The notes: generated by a model from the sequence alone, not told the origin. DNA of 64,000 nucleotides from Rhynchopus sp. YZ270_cl-10 (GCA_964035575.1 OZ037847.1:248001-312000), one strand, 5' to 3'; numbered from the stretch's first letter, positions 1 to 10,270 are shown. Numbers and translations are program-made.

Positions 1-602
1 TCTACATCTATGCAGGTAGGGCCGAAGAGACCTGCGAACTGGAAGAAGACACTTCCGTGCCACACACCTGCGGGGCGTTGGATGTACCGCAGGACACGGT
101 TCTGCGCAGTCTCGCAGAGGTATAGGGAGGCGCCGTCGGAAGACACTGCGACACCTGAGGGCTGTGCAAGCGACGACGATGCAACGGGTGTCACAGTCTG
201 TCCACGCACGTTCACAGCATACAAACTGCCCCGTGGGTTGGCCAGCGGCGACTCACCCAACGCACCTCCATCTGAAAAGAAGATGGTCCCATCAGGGCCA
301 ACTGCCACATCATTGGGCCCCACCAATGCAGTGCCCTGCACCTCCGTCACCAGGTCGGATGGCGCTCCGCCGCAAATCCGAAACACCCGCTGCTGAGCGG
401 CGTCTGCACCCAATAGCTGTCCTTCACGCCACACAAGCCCGCCAACACTCCCCATACTGCTCACCAGCTCCAACTCACCATCAGGGCTCATGCGGCGCAC
501 CTCTCCGCTGTTCCTATTCCCAATGTACACCCCATCAGGCGAAACGCATACACTACTTAACCCAGACTGCCCTTCCAGTACTTTGACCAGATCATCCGCC
601 AT
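1..602 (-). CDS. SMP-30/gluconolactonase/strictosidine-synthase-like beta-propeller protein (partial, 3' end beyond the window)
   Basis: Read on the minus strand from ATG at 602, the frame stays open for 200 codons to the window edge, so the C-terminus is missing. The protein starts MADDLVKVLEGQ and carries propeller-blade repeats: VCVSPDGVYIGNRNSGEVRR, then GPNDVAVGPDGTIFFSD, then PSGVAVSSDGASLYLCET followed by QNRVLRY. The PND-V-DPDG-I-F-D and P-GVA-S-DG-L-ET-RVLRY patterns are those of the SMP-30/gluconolactonase/LRE and strictosidine-synthase-like family of six-bladed, metal-dependent hydrolases. There is no signal peptide, so it is probably cytosolic. The start is supported by a pyrimidine-rich acceptor (cccttttcacag) whose AG lies at 618-619, leaving a 15-nt leader. 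The substrate cannot be told from the sequence; the general fold assignment is good. Confidence 0.8.
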   Translation of the reverse strand, partial: MADDLVKVLEGQSGLSSVCVSPDGVYIGNRNSGEVRRMSPDGELELVSSMGSVGGLVWREGQLLGADAAQQRVFRICGGAPSDLVTEVQGTALVGPNDVAVGPDGTIFFSDGGALGESPLANPRGSLYAVNVRGQTVTPVASSSLAQPSGVAVSSDGASLYLCETAQNRVLRYIQRPAGVWHGSVFFQFAGLFGPTCIDV

Positions 603-1086
603 TTTGTTCAGAAAGATCTGTGAAAAGGGTGGGAGATGAGGAGAGAAGAAGAGGTAAAACAAAAATGGATCTTTTTTTTAATGTGGCCATTTCGAGATTT
701 TTTTTTAACCCTCTTATTACACCTCCATTTGCCTCGATTTTGTGGGGGGGAATGGCCATGAAAACGGAAATAGAGGAAAAAAAGTTGGGGGAAAATGTCG
801 ATATCTTTTTAAAAAAACACACAATATCGAATGTTTCACATTGCGAAAGAAAGAAAGAAACGCCCCGGGGTTTTGGCAATGCAAATGTAAAAAAGGGGGG
901 AAGGGTAGAAAAATTTTATAAGATGAACCTAAGTCGTCTTCAAAGAAAAATCTGAATAGATAAAGTACCTCACGGACACATCTCTTCAGGTTTGTAAAAC
1001 CGAAAAAAAAAGAAGAAAAAAAAGAGTCTGAGGAAACTGGTCCTTCTCTCAAAAGCCGCGATTAAGCTGCCAAATATCGCAAATGT

Positions 1087-1583
1087 ATTTTTTTTTGAAA
1101 AAACTTGGTTGTATTAGTGTAGCCACCCTAGAGCTATGCTGCACGCGCACGGCCGTACGTACGCGTACGCCGCACGTACGCCGTGCGCACTTTTTGAAAA
1201 TTTGCGGCGCACGCGTGCGCACGGCAGTGCGCACGGCCCTCATTCAACGTAGGAAGCCTAGCTCCTATACGTTGCCCTTTGTTGTACTGTACCAGCCCCT
1301 ATGCGCAGGGGGTTATCCCGGATTACAGCGCACTTCGAGAAAGGCGGAGAAACGCGTCTCACCCTCCTCTGATCGACGTCATGCGTCGGTTGCCGCCGCA
1401 GGCGGAGTGCAACAGGTGCCCCAACGGGCCAAAGTCTCGGGGGTTTTGCCGGATATTTTTTCATCCTTCACAATAAGTACTGCCGTACATACTGCCGTGC
1501 GCACGCCGTGCGCCGTGCGCACTTTCTCAGAATTTGCTGCGCACGCGTGCGCGTGCAGCATAGCCCTAGAGTGTGCTCCACTA
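1087..1583 (+). repeat. Repeat R1, copy 1 (interrupted by the MITE at 1134-1563)
   Basis: R1 is a roughly 50-bp dispersed repeat. On the plus strand it runs: T-tract, GAAAACTTGGTTGTATTAG, TGTAGCCACCCTAGAG, TGTGCTCCACTA. Here the first part lies at 1087-1133 and the last part at 1564-1583, with CCCTAGAG present on both sides of the insertion. On the strand of the genes R1 ends in an A-tract, as a small retroposon would. Confidence 0.8.
1134..1563. mobile_element. hAT-like MITE (430 bp) inserted in repeat R1
   Basis: The ends are an inverted repeat starting CTATGCTGCACGCGCACG, identical over 18 bp. The insertion is flanked by an exact 8-bp direct repeat, CCCTAGAG, at 1126-1133 and 1564-1571. 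Other R1 copies show one CCCTAGAG here, so this is a target-site duplication. Eight base pairs is the hAT superfamily length. Subterminal regions (1141-1239 and 1484-1560) are alternating purine-pyrimidine GCGCAC/GTGCGC tracts. No transposase is encoded. Confidence 0.8.
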
Positions 1584-2070
1584 TGTTTCTCTCGAGTGTC
1601 CACAATTGCAATTTGTTTCCTTTTTTTTCTCAACCCCTCCCCTCCCCTCCCTCCCCCCCGCCCATCCCTGTACAATAAAAAAAAAAAGTAAAATTCTTGC
1701 ATCGTGGCAGCATTTTGGCTAAAATTGCGTATTTAAAATCACATTTTTTTTGCTTTTCTCCCATGAAACGTTGCACACGACACAATGTCTCTCTACCATT
1801 TCACGTAACACACATAGAGCGTAAAGACGCCTTTCTTTTAGCCCGCCATGCCTCCTTCACATACTTTCAAAAAGAGAAAAAAAAACGGTATCTTTTATTC
1901 CCTCCCACCCCCACCCCCACCCACCCCATTGCCCGCAATTCTCGCTTTTTTATTTAGAAAAAAATACAAAATTCGTTTATTTTTTAAAATTGAAAGGAAG
2001 GTTGCTTGGTTCTGTTCACGTTTGTTACAGTAAAGCGCTTTACTCTTGATTTTTTTTTTTTTTTAAATTT

Positions 2071-2119
2071 TTTTTGAAAACTTGGTACTAGTGTAGCCAC
2101 CCTAGAGTGCGCTCCACTA
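2071..2119 (+). repeat. Repeat R1, copy 2
   Basis: T-tract, GAAAACTTGG, then TACTAGTGTAGCCACC and GAGTGCGCTCCACTA. It has a short deletion after ACTTGG compared with the other copies. Same orientation as all other R1 copies. Confidence 0.75.
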
Positions 2120-2326
2120 ATTTTTGTTTATCAAATACAGTCCAGCCGGTAATTAAGGCGACGTTAAATTCCTTTGGTTTTTTAATTAATGTCGGGAGGG
2201 GATTTTCCCCGGAATAACGGTTTAGGGAAAAGGGAGTTATGTTTATGCCCGCAAACCCCAAAAAAACCCACAAAACCGACATAATCAAACACACCGGGAC
2301 CGCGTTTTTTTTTGTTCCCTATTTTT

Positions 2327-2399
2327 TTGTTGTATCGACAATCACCTACCGAGGTAGGATCTGTACACAATGTCGCCCTAAGGCTTTGTACTTAATCGG
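2327..2399 (+). repeat. Structured repeat R2, copy a
   Basis: R2 has the conserved parts TCGACAATCAC, then a variable hairpin, then GATCTGTACTCAATGTCG, then a small terminal hairpin. Here the variable stem is CCTAC/GTAGG with loop CGAG. The closing pair is CGACA/TGTCG, and the tail hairpin is GCC-CTAA-GGC instead of the usual GGC-CGAA-GCC, a compensatory swap. Confidence 0.65.
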
Positions 2400-2504
2400 T
2401 ATGGACGGAGGCCATCCTCAACCCTAGAAAGTAGCTTTTTTTTTTTTTTAATGCTCATTTCCCCTCCTCCCCCTCCTCCCCCTCCTCCTTCTCTCCTCCA
2501 TTTT

Positions 2505-5198
2505 TCACCCCGAGGTTTTTTCTTTGGGTGAAGCTGCGCCTCCTGCTCCCACTACTGGAGGTGCTTGTATCTGCAGCCAGGGGTGGTCCAGCATCTCACC
2601 TGCACTTGGTCGTTCCTTGGGATCGAAGTCGATCATTGGCTCCAAAAACTTGGACAGCCCATCTGCCTCTGTCTGACTCAAACCATAGTTCTTCTGGATA
2701 AATTTATTCAGCGGAAGCGGCTGCAACGACGAGTATCGGAACTGCCCACTTGCTGTGAAGAAACGCGAAATGTGCTGTCCATTCCCTTTTGTCAGCGCTT
2801 CCGGGACCTCTCCTATTACTTGGCGGAACAGCATCCAGTGGTCTGTTTTTAATTATTTTTTTTTGATAAAAATGAGGGAAAATGAGGGAGGAAGTGGAGT
2901 GGAAACATACAAACGTCCATATCAACTTCCTTTTGTCTTTTGGGGTCGAACAAAAAGTCGCCAGTCATGAGTTCAAAGACGATGCAGGCGAGACTCCATA
3001 TGTCAATGCGTGGGGTAAGCTTCTGTACTCCGAGGATCACTTCAGGGCAGCGGTATTCACGTGTCTGGACAACCATGATGGGGCACACCTCGGTGACCCA
3101 GCGGGCTGCGCCGAAGTCGGTGATCTTCACCTTGTAGATACGGCCGAGCGCTTCTATCATAGACTCGTTAGGCTCGCACACAACAGTCCCGACATATGCA
3201 TCGTTGCTGTGCTGGATATCGTTCTCCACACGCGCCTCGTCTTCGTCCCCAAGGGCGGCCGCAATGTCGCGAATCACCTTCTCATCCTTCGCCAACAGAA
3301 GAATGTTCTCAGGCTTCAAATCAGTGTGGATCACCCCCACGCTTTCCTCGAGGTACTGCAGTCTGTGGGGGTGATGGATATGAAAATTGGGGTGGAGGGG
3401 GTGTGGAAGAATGACATACCCTCGCAGGATGTTGGCTGTGATGACCTTCACGATGTTCGCATTAATCCCACGGAAGTTGTGCGACGTAATCAGCTTCAAA
3501 AGGTTCGGCCCCAAAGGCTCAAGCACCATGCTGACATGGGTACCATGCGGGCCCTCTATTTCGAAGTAGTCCATTAGCCTCACCACGTAGTCTTTGTTTG
3601 GGTCGGAAGAGGAGCTGTAAGGTTGGATATTGTTTGTATTTAAATCAATCATCAGGTTTGAAAACTCTACGAAAAAAAAAAATCACATACTCTGCGTATG
3701 CAGACATCTTCTTCAGAATGCCTACCTCATAGAGACAAGCGTTGCCAAACTCTGGTGTGCTTTTGCAGATCTTGAGGGCAGAGAGCTCGGTGCTTTCTTG
3801 GAGGTTGTGGACGAGCCAGACGGTGGAGAATTTCCCCCAGCCGAGCTTGCAGAGGACTTTGTAGCGGTCGGAGTAGACGTCACCTATGTGGACACGATGG
3901 TAGCCACCTTCGCAGTATTCGTCTTCGGCCTCCTGGTCGTCGCAGGCGTGCCACATCTCTTCTTCCTTTGCGCTTTCTGCGCCGGACTCAGAGCGGCAGA
4001 GTTGGTTCTCTGGGTCGACGATCATGCCGCCCAAGCCAACATTCGACACAGAGCTGAGCAGCTTTGCAAAGAGAAGCGACCACCCGCTGCACACCAGGAA
4101 CAACGCCCACAGCTCCGACACCACCTCGTTGCGAAGCAGGAGTGATACACACACCGACCACACGACGCCGCAGAACTGCAGCGTAACGTATGGGTTGATG
4201 GAAGGGTCCGAGCAGGGTCCTCTCAAGGTGAAGAGGGAGGTGGTGGTGTCGCCCCGTCGTGACGCGAGAAGGAGCAGCCCCGCGCAGGCAAGGGTGAGCA
4301 CGCTGACGAAGAGCGATTGGTCGCCTTCATTGCTGAAGACCACTGCTGCGCAGACGACGAACTTTGCAGTTCTGTCAAAGGTGGTGAAGTATGGGAGGAA
4401 GTAGGGCTGCAGGGATTTACACATCCCGAGCACCGAGGAAAAGAGCACCGACGCCACGAGAAGATGTTGCAAAGAGAAGAACCCGAAGAAGAGCACAACC
4501 GCATGAGTACCACGCCAGCACATCCCATGCGGCCCTGTGAAGAGCGACGGCTGCACACAGCGCATTGCCCGCATGATCGACAACGTAATGGTAATGAACA
4601 GTAGCGACGTCAACGCTGTGACACTTGACAACAAATCAGCATATTTATTCCTTCCATGCATCTTTGTCGACGCTGCTGAAACATTCAACACTATAAGCCA
4701 CAAAAACACTATCGACACCGACACACAAAACACCAACATCTCTATATTCCCCAACCCCGTATCCAACACCAACAAATTAAAGACGGAATGCGGGGTTCTC
4801 GACGCTCTTGTCAGACACAAACTCGAAAGCTGCACCATATCAACCACCGTCGTCCCCAACGTCATGAAATATGTTAATGAATGAAACCCTGCCTGCGAGA
4901 CATTCCGCGGGGGTTTGAAGGATTTTAGCTTGAAGAATGAGAGGGCTAACAGAGGGCCGATGAACATCGTGTATTGTACCAAGGTGAGCGCGCTGGCTAC
5001 GAGAGGTGATGTAGAAGCGCCGCCGAAAAATCCGAAGAAAGGGAGAAGGTACGCCACCATCTGCACCACGCAGAGGAGCGGCAGCACGGCGTCGTCTTGC
5101 CGCCAGGCGTATTCACGGTCCAAGCCCTCATCCTCCCCCACCGACTCCAGCTGGTAATATGCGTTCTGTACACACGGCACCACCCCCACCACACCCAT
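2505..5198 (-). CDS. SR-protein kinase (SRPK) fused to an N-terminal multi-pass membrane domain; four exons
   Basis: Minus-strand exons 5198-3691, 3614-3420, 3362-2911 and 2842-2505 join in phase to 830 residues. The C-terminal ~390 residues are a full SRPK kinase: glycine loop LGWGKFSTVWL, lysine in ALKICKS, SDPNKDYVVRLMDYF, catalytic HTDLKPEN, DFGAARW, QTREYRCPEVILG and DIWSLACIVFELMTGDFLF. SRPKs phosphorylate Arg-Ser repeats of splicing factors. The N-terminal ~400 residues hold about nine hydrophobic helices (for example LLCVVQMVAYLLPFFGFF and LTLACAGLLLLAS), then an acidic linker. Known SRPKs are soluble, so the fusion is unusual, but one continuous first exon carries both the helices and the start of the kinase. 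The start is uncertain: 5198 is the first in-frame ATG, but the frame is open without ATG to about 5367, where ccttgaag could be a 3' splice site, so an upstream coding exon may be missing. Confidence 0.85.
2843..2910 (-). other. Intron 3 of the SRPK gene (68 nt)
   Basis: Donor GTATGTT, acceptor attaaaaacag. The join gives DVYHWMLFRQVIGEVP, matching the SRPK region that follows the spacer insert. Confidence 0.88.
3363..3419 (-). other. Intron 2 of the SRPK gene (57 nt)
   Basis: Donor GTATGTC, pyrimidine-rich body, acceptor catcacccccacag. The join restores NILRG-LQYLEESVGVIHTD immediately before the catalytic loop. Confidence 0.9.
3615..3690 (-). other. Intron 1 of the SRPK gene (76 nt)
   Basis: Donor GTATGTG after codon part GA, acceptor ccaaccttacag. 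Removing it gives AYAD-SSSDPNKDYVV, the expected SRPK sequence; reading through gives a stop. Confidence 0.9.
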
Positions 5199-5491
5199 CA
5201 CCCGGTGCGGGAACAACTCCCCCAGCCACACCCCGCCATCACCCTCTCTCTCATTGTCAGAGAACCCGGTCCGCGCCCCTTCGCTCGGTTTCAACCCCTT
5301 TCGAAGGGCGGGGCCACCCGTAGTCCCAACGTACGTTTTGATATTGCCGTTTGCAGGTATCCGGGGCCTTCAAGGCAAGAGATCAATTTAAAAAAAATCT
5401 AAAAAAAAAAAAAACTCAGAATGGTGTCATACGATGTTTTTTTGTGTAATGTTTCTGAGTTGATAAAGGGGTTGATAAAGGGGGATGGGAG

Positions 5492-5626
5492 ACACAGCAG
5501 AGAATAAGACTCACCGGACCGGACCCGGTTATTCTCAGCCGGACTGGGAACCGAGACCTGAACCGGGACCTTGACCGGGAACCTTACCAGGATTGGGACC
5601 GGGGACCCGGCATATTCTCTGTTGTG
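5492..5626. mobile_element. R5, small palindromic MITE-like element, copy 1
   Basis: About 135 bp with inverted ends CACAGCAGAGAATAAG and CACAACAGAGAATATG (the second read on the other strand). The middle is rich in GGACCCGG/CCGGGA. The flanks read ATGGGAG on both sides (one base off on the left), consistent with a 6-7-bp target duplication. The middle, including GGTTATTCTCAGCCGGACTG, recurs at 56717-56903. Confidence 0.65.
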
Positions 5627-6298
5627 ATGGGAGGGAGGGGTGGATTAAAATGTGCAGTTTCCTTTTTGGTTAAATCTTAAAAAAGCGAGAAAAAGAGAAG
5701 AAGAGAGAGATAGAGAATATTTAGAAAGAAAGACATCGGGGGTGCGTGGGTGGGGGTATTGGGGTGGGAGGTGGGAGGTGGAAAAAAAATATGGAGGAAA
5801 GCAAGAATCTTTTACGATTCTCGTTAACGTCGTTGGTTTACACCAGGTCGGATGTAATGGGGAAAAAAGGTGAACGGTTTTTTAGAAAGATAAAAAAACT
5901 CGAGCATCAGAACTCAAGCATCTTATCTCAAGGCTTTAGCGCAGACACCTGAATGACATAAAACCAGATAGGAGATCTCATCTACTCCCTAATGGAAAAA
6001 AAAATCATCCAAGGTGCCTGCAGCCTAAAATCTACAATAAAAAAAGAGAAAAAAGAAAGAGGGTAGGGGTTGAGGGAAGGGAACCTGCCTTCTCAAGAAA
6101 GACAACTGAAAAATGAAAACGAAGGTGTGTTTATGCATGCCAAACAAATTTGTTGTTTCTCTTCCATCACTAAACAATATCATGGCTTTACCCCGTCTAC
6201 TTTCAGAGTCTTAGCAACAGAAGACAAACTCTTATTGGAAGAGAAAAGATACATGGGGGGAGGGGAAGGTTGGAAATAAAAAGGGGAAGGGGGAAAAA

Positions 6299-6354
6299 AG
6301 TTTACAAGATGAACTTACTGGGGACGAATACACGAGGCACCTCTTGTATTAGAC
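6299..6354 (+). repeat. Hairpin repeat R3, copy with a long stem
   Basis: The lead TTTACAAGATGAAC matches the R3 lead (ataagatgaacc) and is followed by a stem AATACACGAGG / CCTCTTGTATT (10 of 11 pairs). A palindrome, AGAGGTACCTCT, lies nearby at about 6389-6400. Confidence 0.5.
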
Positions 6355-6545
6355 TCTTCCTATATTTTTTCTCCGTACGTCTAACATGAGAGGTACCTCT
6401 AGTATTCACCCCCCACAGTACTTCGTTTTTTTCGCTACCTTTTAGAAGTTATTTTCATATACTTTCTATTCCACTGAACAGAAGGTATAATAGGGTGCAC
6501 TAAATGTACCCTATACAAGAATACTCAAGAGAAATTGAAAAAAAA

Positions 6546-6573
6546 GTGCAAACCGCCTCGGCACTGAGCGCAC
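6546..6573 (+). repeat. Structured repeat R4, short copy
   Basis: GTGCAAACCGCCTCGGCAC followed by TGAGCGCAC. Closing stem GTGC/GCAC and inner stem CTC/GAG, as in longer R4 copies. Confidence 0.45.
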
Positions 6574-6861
6574 TATAAAAAAAAATCTTGTAGAAGGCTG
6601 GGGGGAAAGGGGAAAAACAATGTGTGGCTGAGAAAAAAAGAAGCTTTTTTTTTTTCTTCCTCCGGGGGAAGGAGGAGGGGGGAGACAGCCAAACATAAAA
6701 TAAGCTGAACGATTTCTTCGTTGTAGGTCTCTCTTTGCTCCAAGACAGGGTTGTTCCTTGTTCTCGGGAAAAACAGCAAAATTCTGGATTTATGTTCCCG
6801 TTTTTTTCCTTTTTTTGGGTGGGGTTTTTTGCCCTTTTTCGGGCTTTCCGAGCTCTACCCT

Positions 6862-7517
6862 CACTGTAGTGGGGTCATTTCGAGAAAATGGACAAGTTCT
6901 TGATTGATACAAATTTTGGTTACGACCACTAGTGAGTTGCTCACAATGCTAAATGAGTGTCAGAACTGTGATTCTGGGCCCACTTTAACCGCCCTTCGAA
7001 ATTCAAAAAGGGGTCCCAAACCCGGGCGCGCTACACTCGCGCGGAACTTTTTGCAGCTTTGGTCTAGTTGCATTTTTGGCTGCAAAATGCAAGGGGACCC
7101 CCAAAGACGTTGGGAATATTATTTGGATGGGGCAGTGATTTTGTACCTGTATACACGCTCCCTCGCGGTAACCGCGTGCATGCCAATGAAGTGCTCTCTG
7201 GGGTTCGATAACCCGTGGAACCAGTGCTTCCGCCGATGAACGGTGAGGCGTTGCACTTCTCTTTTTGCGGAGCAAAAAATAATATAAATGGCGCCGCAGG
7301 CAAAAAATTTTGAGTACAGTGTAAAAATCTAGCTTCCAACGAACCCTTTTTTGTAGAGCAAAAAATGAAAAATGGCGCCGCAGGCAAAAAAAAATTGGGG
7401 GTACAGCCCTGACGGTGCAGGATTTTGTTGTCAATTTTTTTTTTCTTGCCCCCTGAAAACTCTTGCTTTTGAGAGTTTCGACCATTTCACCACACTGGTG
7501 GTGTGTCACCTACAGTG
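6862..7517. mobile_element. Complex repeat element, possibly transposon-derived
   Basis: The block begins CACTGTAG and ends CTACAGTG, a short inverted repeat; no target duplication is visible. Its part 7268-7395 (GCGGAGCAAAAAAT, GGCGCCGCAGGCAAAAA, TGTAAAAATCTAGCTT, CAACGAACCC) recurs in reverse orientation at 53703-53835, so it is a dispersed element. It also contains the only R4 copy in reverse orientation (7188-7260). No transposase is seen. Confidence 0.45.
7188..7260 (-). repeat. Structured repeat R4, reverse-oriented full copy
   Basis: On the minus strand it reads GTGCAACGCCTCACCGTTC, then CGGCGGAAGCACTGGTTCC, then GGGTTATCGAACCCCAGAG, closely matching 42591-42673. The last part folds as GGGTT/AACCC and resembles a tRNA T-arm, but no complete tRNA can be drawn. 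Confidence 0.6.
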
Positions 7518-7649
7518 AAACCCACTAGAAACCACAAGAAAGCCCCCCAAGGAAAAAAAGGAAAAAAAAAAAGGAAAAAAAAACTAAAATCCAGAATTTC
7601 ATGTTCTCGGTCCCACTTAGGAACTTCCCTGCTCCAAGACATTTTTTTT

Positions 7650-7714
7650 TTTTTTTTTTTTGATTCTTGAAAACTTGGTTGTAGTAGTGTAGATACCGAG
7701 GATGAACCCCACTA
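7650..7714 (+). repeat. Repeat R1, variant copy 3
   Basis: T-tract, then GAAAACTTGGTTGTAGTAG, TGTAGATACCGAGGATGAAC, CCCACTA. The middle differs from the main type, but TAGTGTAG and the closing CCACTA are kept; the same variant middle occurs at 10215-10270. Confidence 0.7.
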
Positions 7715-8205
7715 TAACCACCTTCCAACTTAATTCTTTTTGAAACAATCAAGTTGGAAAATTCAAACAAGATATTCCCCCTTCATACAGCCATACAACA
7801 AACGGTGGGGGAAAAAACACCCTCCTAAGAGTTCTGAAATCCTATGTTTTCCCCCAGTGTTTTGTTATATGAGTGTACATATTTTAACAAAAAAATTGTC
7901 GAAGAGAATGCACCACCTTTCTGCTCTAAACCTAGAATTCACCGATCGCCTAATTTCACACTAAAAAAGAAAATCAAGGGAGAGGGGGCAACAGGGAGAG
8001 ATCTGTTGTTTTTTTTGTTGTTGTTCAAAACGAACAAAAAAAGAGGATGATTTCTTTGATGATACAATAGATGGAGCACTTCATCCCTCAAAAGAGAGTG
8101 TGGCGGAGATGTGTTTTGTTTTTGGCATTCCTGCAAAACTCTAAACATGAGGTCCCCATTGTTTATCAGTTGTTTACTAACCAGAGTATATTCTGACCAG
8201 AGAGA

Positions 8206-8265
8206 TTTTTTGAATTTTGAAAACTTGGTTGTATTAGTGTAGCCACCCTAGAGTGTGCTCCACTA
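8206..8265 (+). repeat. Repeat R1, copy 4
   Basis: Full match to the main R1 type. An R2 copy follows only about 10 bp downstream. Confidence 0.8.
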
Positions 8266-8275
8266 TCCACGAAAT

Positions 8276-8335
8276 TTTTTGTCTCGACAATCACCCACCA
8301 AAAGAGGTGGATTCTGACGGCTCAATGTCTTCTTT
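8276..8335 (+). repeat. Structured repeat R2, copy b
   Basis: TCGACAATC, variable stem CCACC/GGTGG with loop AAAAGA, then ATTCTGACGGCTCAATGTC. The stem differs in sequence from copies a and e but pairs fully. Confidence 0.6.
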
Positions 8336-8449
8336 TTTTTTCTCTTGAAAAATACTGTGCATGGCGAGAATGCTCTCCCCTATTATTTTTTTGCACATTT
8401 TTCCAATTGACACACGTTGGGATTGTAAATAAAAAACGGTATTTTTTTT

Positions 8450-8522
8450 TGTTATCAATTCGCCTATAGTTCCCGGTAGGTAACTTAAGGGTCTGTACTC
8501 AAATGTTGGCCGAAAAGCCTTT
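8450..8522 (+). repeat. Structured repeat R2, copy c
   Basis: ATCAATTCG, stem CCTATAGTT/AACTTAAGG (7 of 9 pairs), GGTCTGTACTC, AAATGTTGGCCG, tail hairpin GGC-CGAAAA-GCC. Confidence 0.55.
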
Positions 8523-8599
8523 AACAGCAGCTTTTTTTGATGAAAAAGGACCCTTCAGGGTAGTCCGTATTGTGGTTTTAATTTTGTTGATAAATTGTT

Positions 8600-8649
8600 G
8601 GAGTAGTGTAGTTGCCTCGGTAGTGTTGCCACAGTTGTGCAAGCTCCCT
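8600..8649 (+). repeat. R1-related fragment
   Basis: TAGTGTAGTTGCC, a partly repeated TAGTGTTGCCAC, then TTGTGCAAGCTCC. The same variant is at 19575-19625. It keeps the TAGTG lead but diverges elsewhere. Confidence 0.4.
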
Positions 8650-9400
8650 GTCTCCATGTATATTTTTTTTTTTTTTTAAACATCGCAAAAAAGATGCTTC
8701 CATATATTTGACAACCATTGTATTTCTCTTGCTCGGGGCTGACTCAGTCTCGCAAAAAAAAAGAAAAAAAAAAAGTATTTTTGGGGGGTCAAAAAAAAAA
8801 AAAAATGACTTGAAGCGATGCGCTTCGCCACGGTAAAAAGAGAAGCAAAAAAAATGCTGATATCTGTAACACATATCTCGAAAAAAGCGTAAAGTAAGAT
8901 TTTCAAACTGAAGGGGAAGACGCCCTTTCCCTTTGTTTCAAAAAACCTATATTTTTTTTTAACAAACAACCAAATCGGAGAGAGTCAGCCACACAATTTC
9001 CCTTATTCTGTATCAACAGAATACACTCCTATCAAATCATCAACATAAGACAGGACAAACGCAGTGATATCAATACGTTATCAGACCCTTCCCATCTGAC
9101 CGTACAAAAAAGAACTGTGAAGGGGCACCCTGTTCTGTTCTCCCATATTTCTTGGGAAACAATAAATGGAAGCAGGGCCCTGTGTGGGTAGAGAAATGTA
9201 AAAAAAAAACGTAAAATAGATTTCTTCACAGATGAACGGGCCTTACAGGATACCGTACCATGCTCAAAAAAATCGATTTTAGAAGAAAAAATATAAAAAA
9301 AAAGCAGAACGGCGAAAGTCGGCACGATGCAAACCTCTAAGGTGCAGGCATATGCCAACTCTGACGCAAAAGAGGAAAAAATAAAACTAAAAAATGGGTA

Positions 9401-9444
9401 AAGTTGCAAAGTGTTAACACCTCCACGGACGCAAGCACGATGCA
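9401..9444 (+). repeat. Structured repeat R4, diverged copy
   Basis: AGTTGCAAAGTG, TAACACCTCCACGGACGCA, AGCAC. The order of parts is that of R4. A further weak match lies at about 9310-9358. Confidence 0.4.
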
Positions 9445-9989
9445 AAAAAAAAAAGGGGGGAATAATGCACAAAGGCATTGTCGTGTGACGAACTATTCTT
9501 GGAAAAAACCCCAGAAAAGTTGGTCAAAAAAATGTGTTGTGTGGGTTTGAGTGAAAATAAAAATGTGATTGTGTGAGTGAGTGTGTGAATATTCTTTTCT
9601 TCCTTGCTAAACATTATGAATGGGGGGGGGGTTTTTTTTTTCCTTTTGAGCTCTTCGAGAGAATAAACACTGTGCAAAGTAGTGCGGGAAGAAAGGGGAA
9701 GAAAGGGGGAAGGGAAGCCTTGCGCAACCATACAAAAAAAAAAATGTCCACTTAAAATGCAAAATTTTACAAGAATGCATAATGACCGTTTTTAATTTTG
9801 TTAGAAACGCTTTCAGGCGTGCTCCTATTTTGACAACCGAAAAGGGGGGTGGGTATTAGGGGAAAAAAAAATCTCCTTTTGGAAATGGTGTACTGTGAAT
9901 CAAACGCAGTTTACACAAAAACCTAACCAAATATTGGAGAACTGTGGAAAATTGAAAATTGAAAGATGACTCTAAGCTGCCACTCTCCA

Positions 9990-10080
9990 ATGATGATTGT
10001 ATTGTGATAATGTGATAATTTCCTATCATAATACACATAATACAGCTCATTATGGGAAATCATCACAATACAATACATCA
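9990..10080. repeat. Imperfect palindrome, about 90 bp
   Basis: The left arm around ATTGTATTGTGATAATG and the right arm around ATCACAATACAATACATCA pair over TGTATTGTGAT and flanking bases; the AT-rich loop lies at about 10024-10053. It may be a small MITE; no target duplication is evident. Confidence 0.45.
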
Positions 10081-10214
10081 CCGAAGTCATCTCCTGCTTA
10101 GTAACCTTTATGTAAAACCTGAGCTTCGAAAGAATATAGGTGGGGGAGGGGAGAGGGGAGATGGGGAATGCACCTTGAGATGGGGATATTCAAGGGGTCG
10201 TATTTTTTTTTGTG

Positions 10215-10270
10215 ATTTTTTTTGAAAACTTGGTTGTATTAGTGTAGACACCCGAGGATGAACTGCACTA
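10215..10270 (+). repeat. Repeat R1, variant copy 5
   Basis: GAAAACTTGGTTGTATTAG, TGTAGACACCCGAGGATG, AACTGCACTA. It shares its middle with copy 3, so R1 has at least two subfamilies. Confidence 0.7.

Larger units (their letters stand above)
603..2504. other. Spacer between the SMP-30-like gene and the SRPK gene; repeats only
   Basis: AT-rich spacer with no credible gene. It holds an R3-type hairpin repeat (about 909-940), a copy of repeat R1 split by a hAT-like MITE (1087-1583), a pyrimidine run near 1635-1665, a second R1 copy (2071-2119), an R2 copy (2327-2399) and a CCTCCT-type microsatellite at 2462-2500. Confidence 0.7.

Noticed and set aside
3645-3690. A non-canonical intron with GAG direct repeats at the first SRPK junction (26 nt, as in euglenid nonconventional introns)
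   Set aside because: A later acceptor (ccaaccttacag, AG at 3615-3616) gives a canonical GT-AG intron and removes a 20-residue insert absent from SRPKs, so the ordinary intron is preferred.
6862-7517. Assignment of the 6862-7517 block to CACTA or hAT transposons
   Set aside because: The 8-bp inverted ends CACTGTAG are too short to decide and no target duplication is visible. Kept only as a complex repeat.
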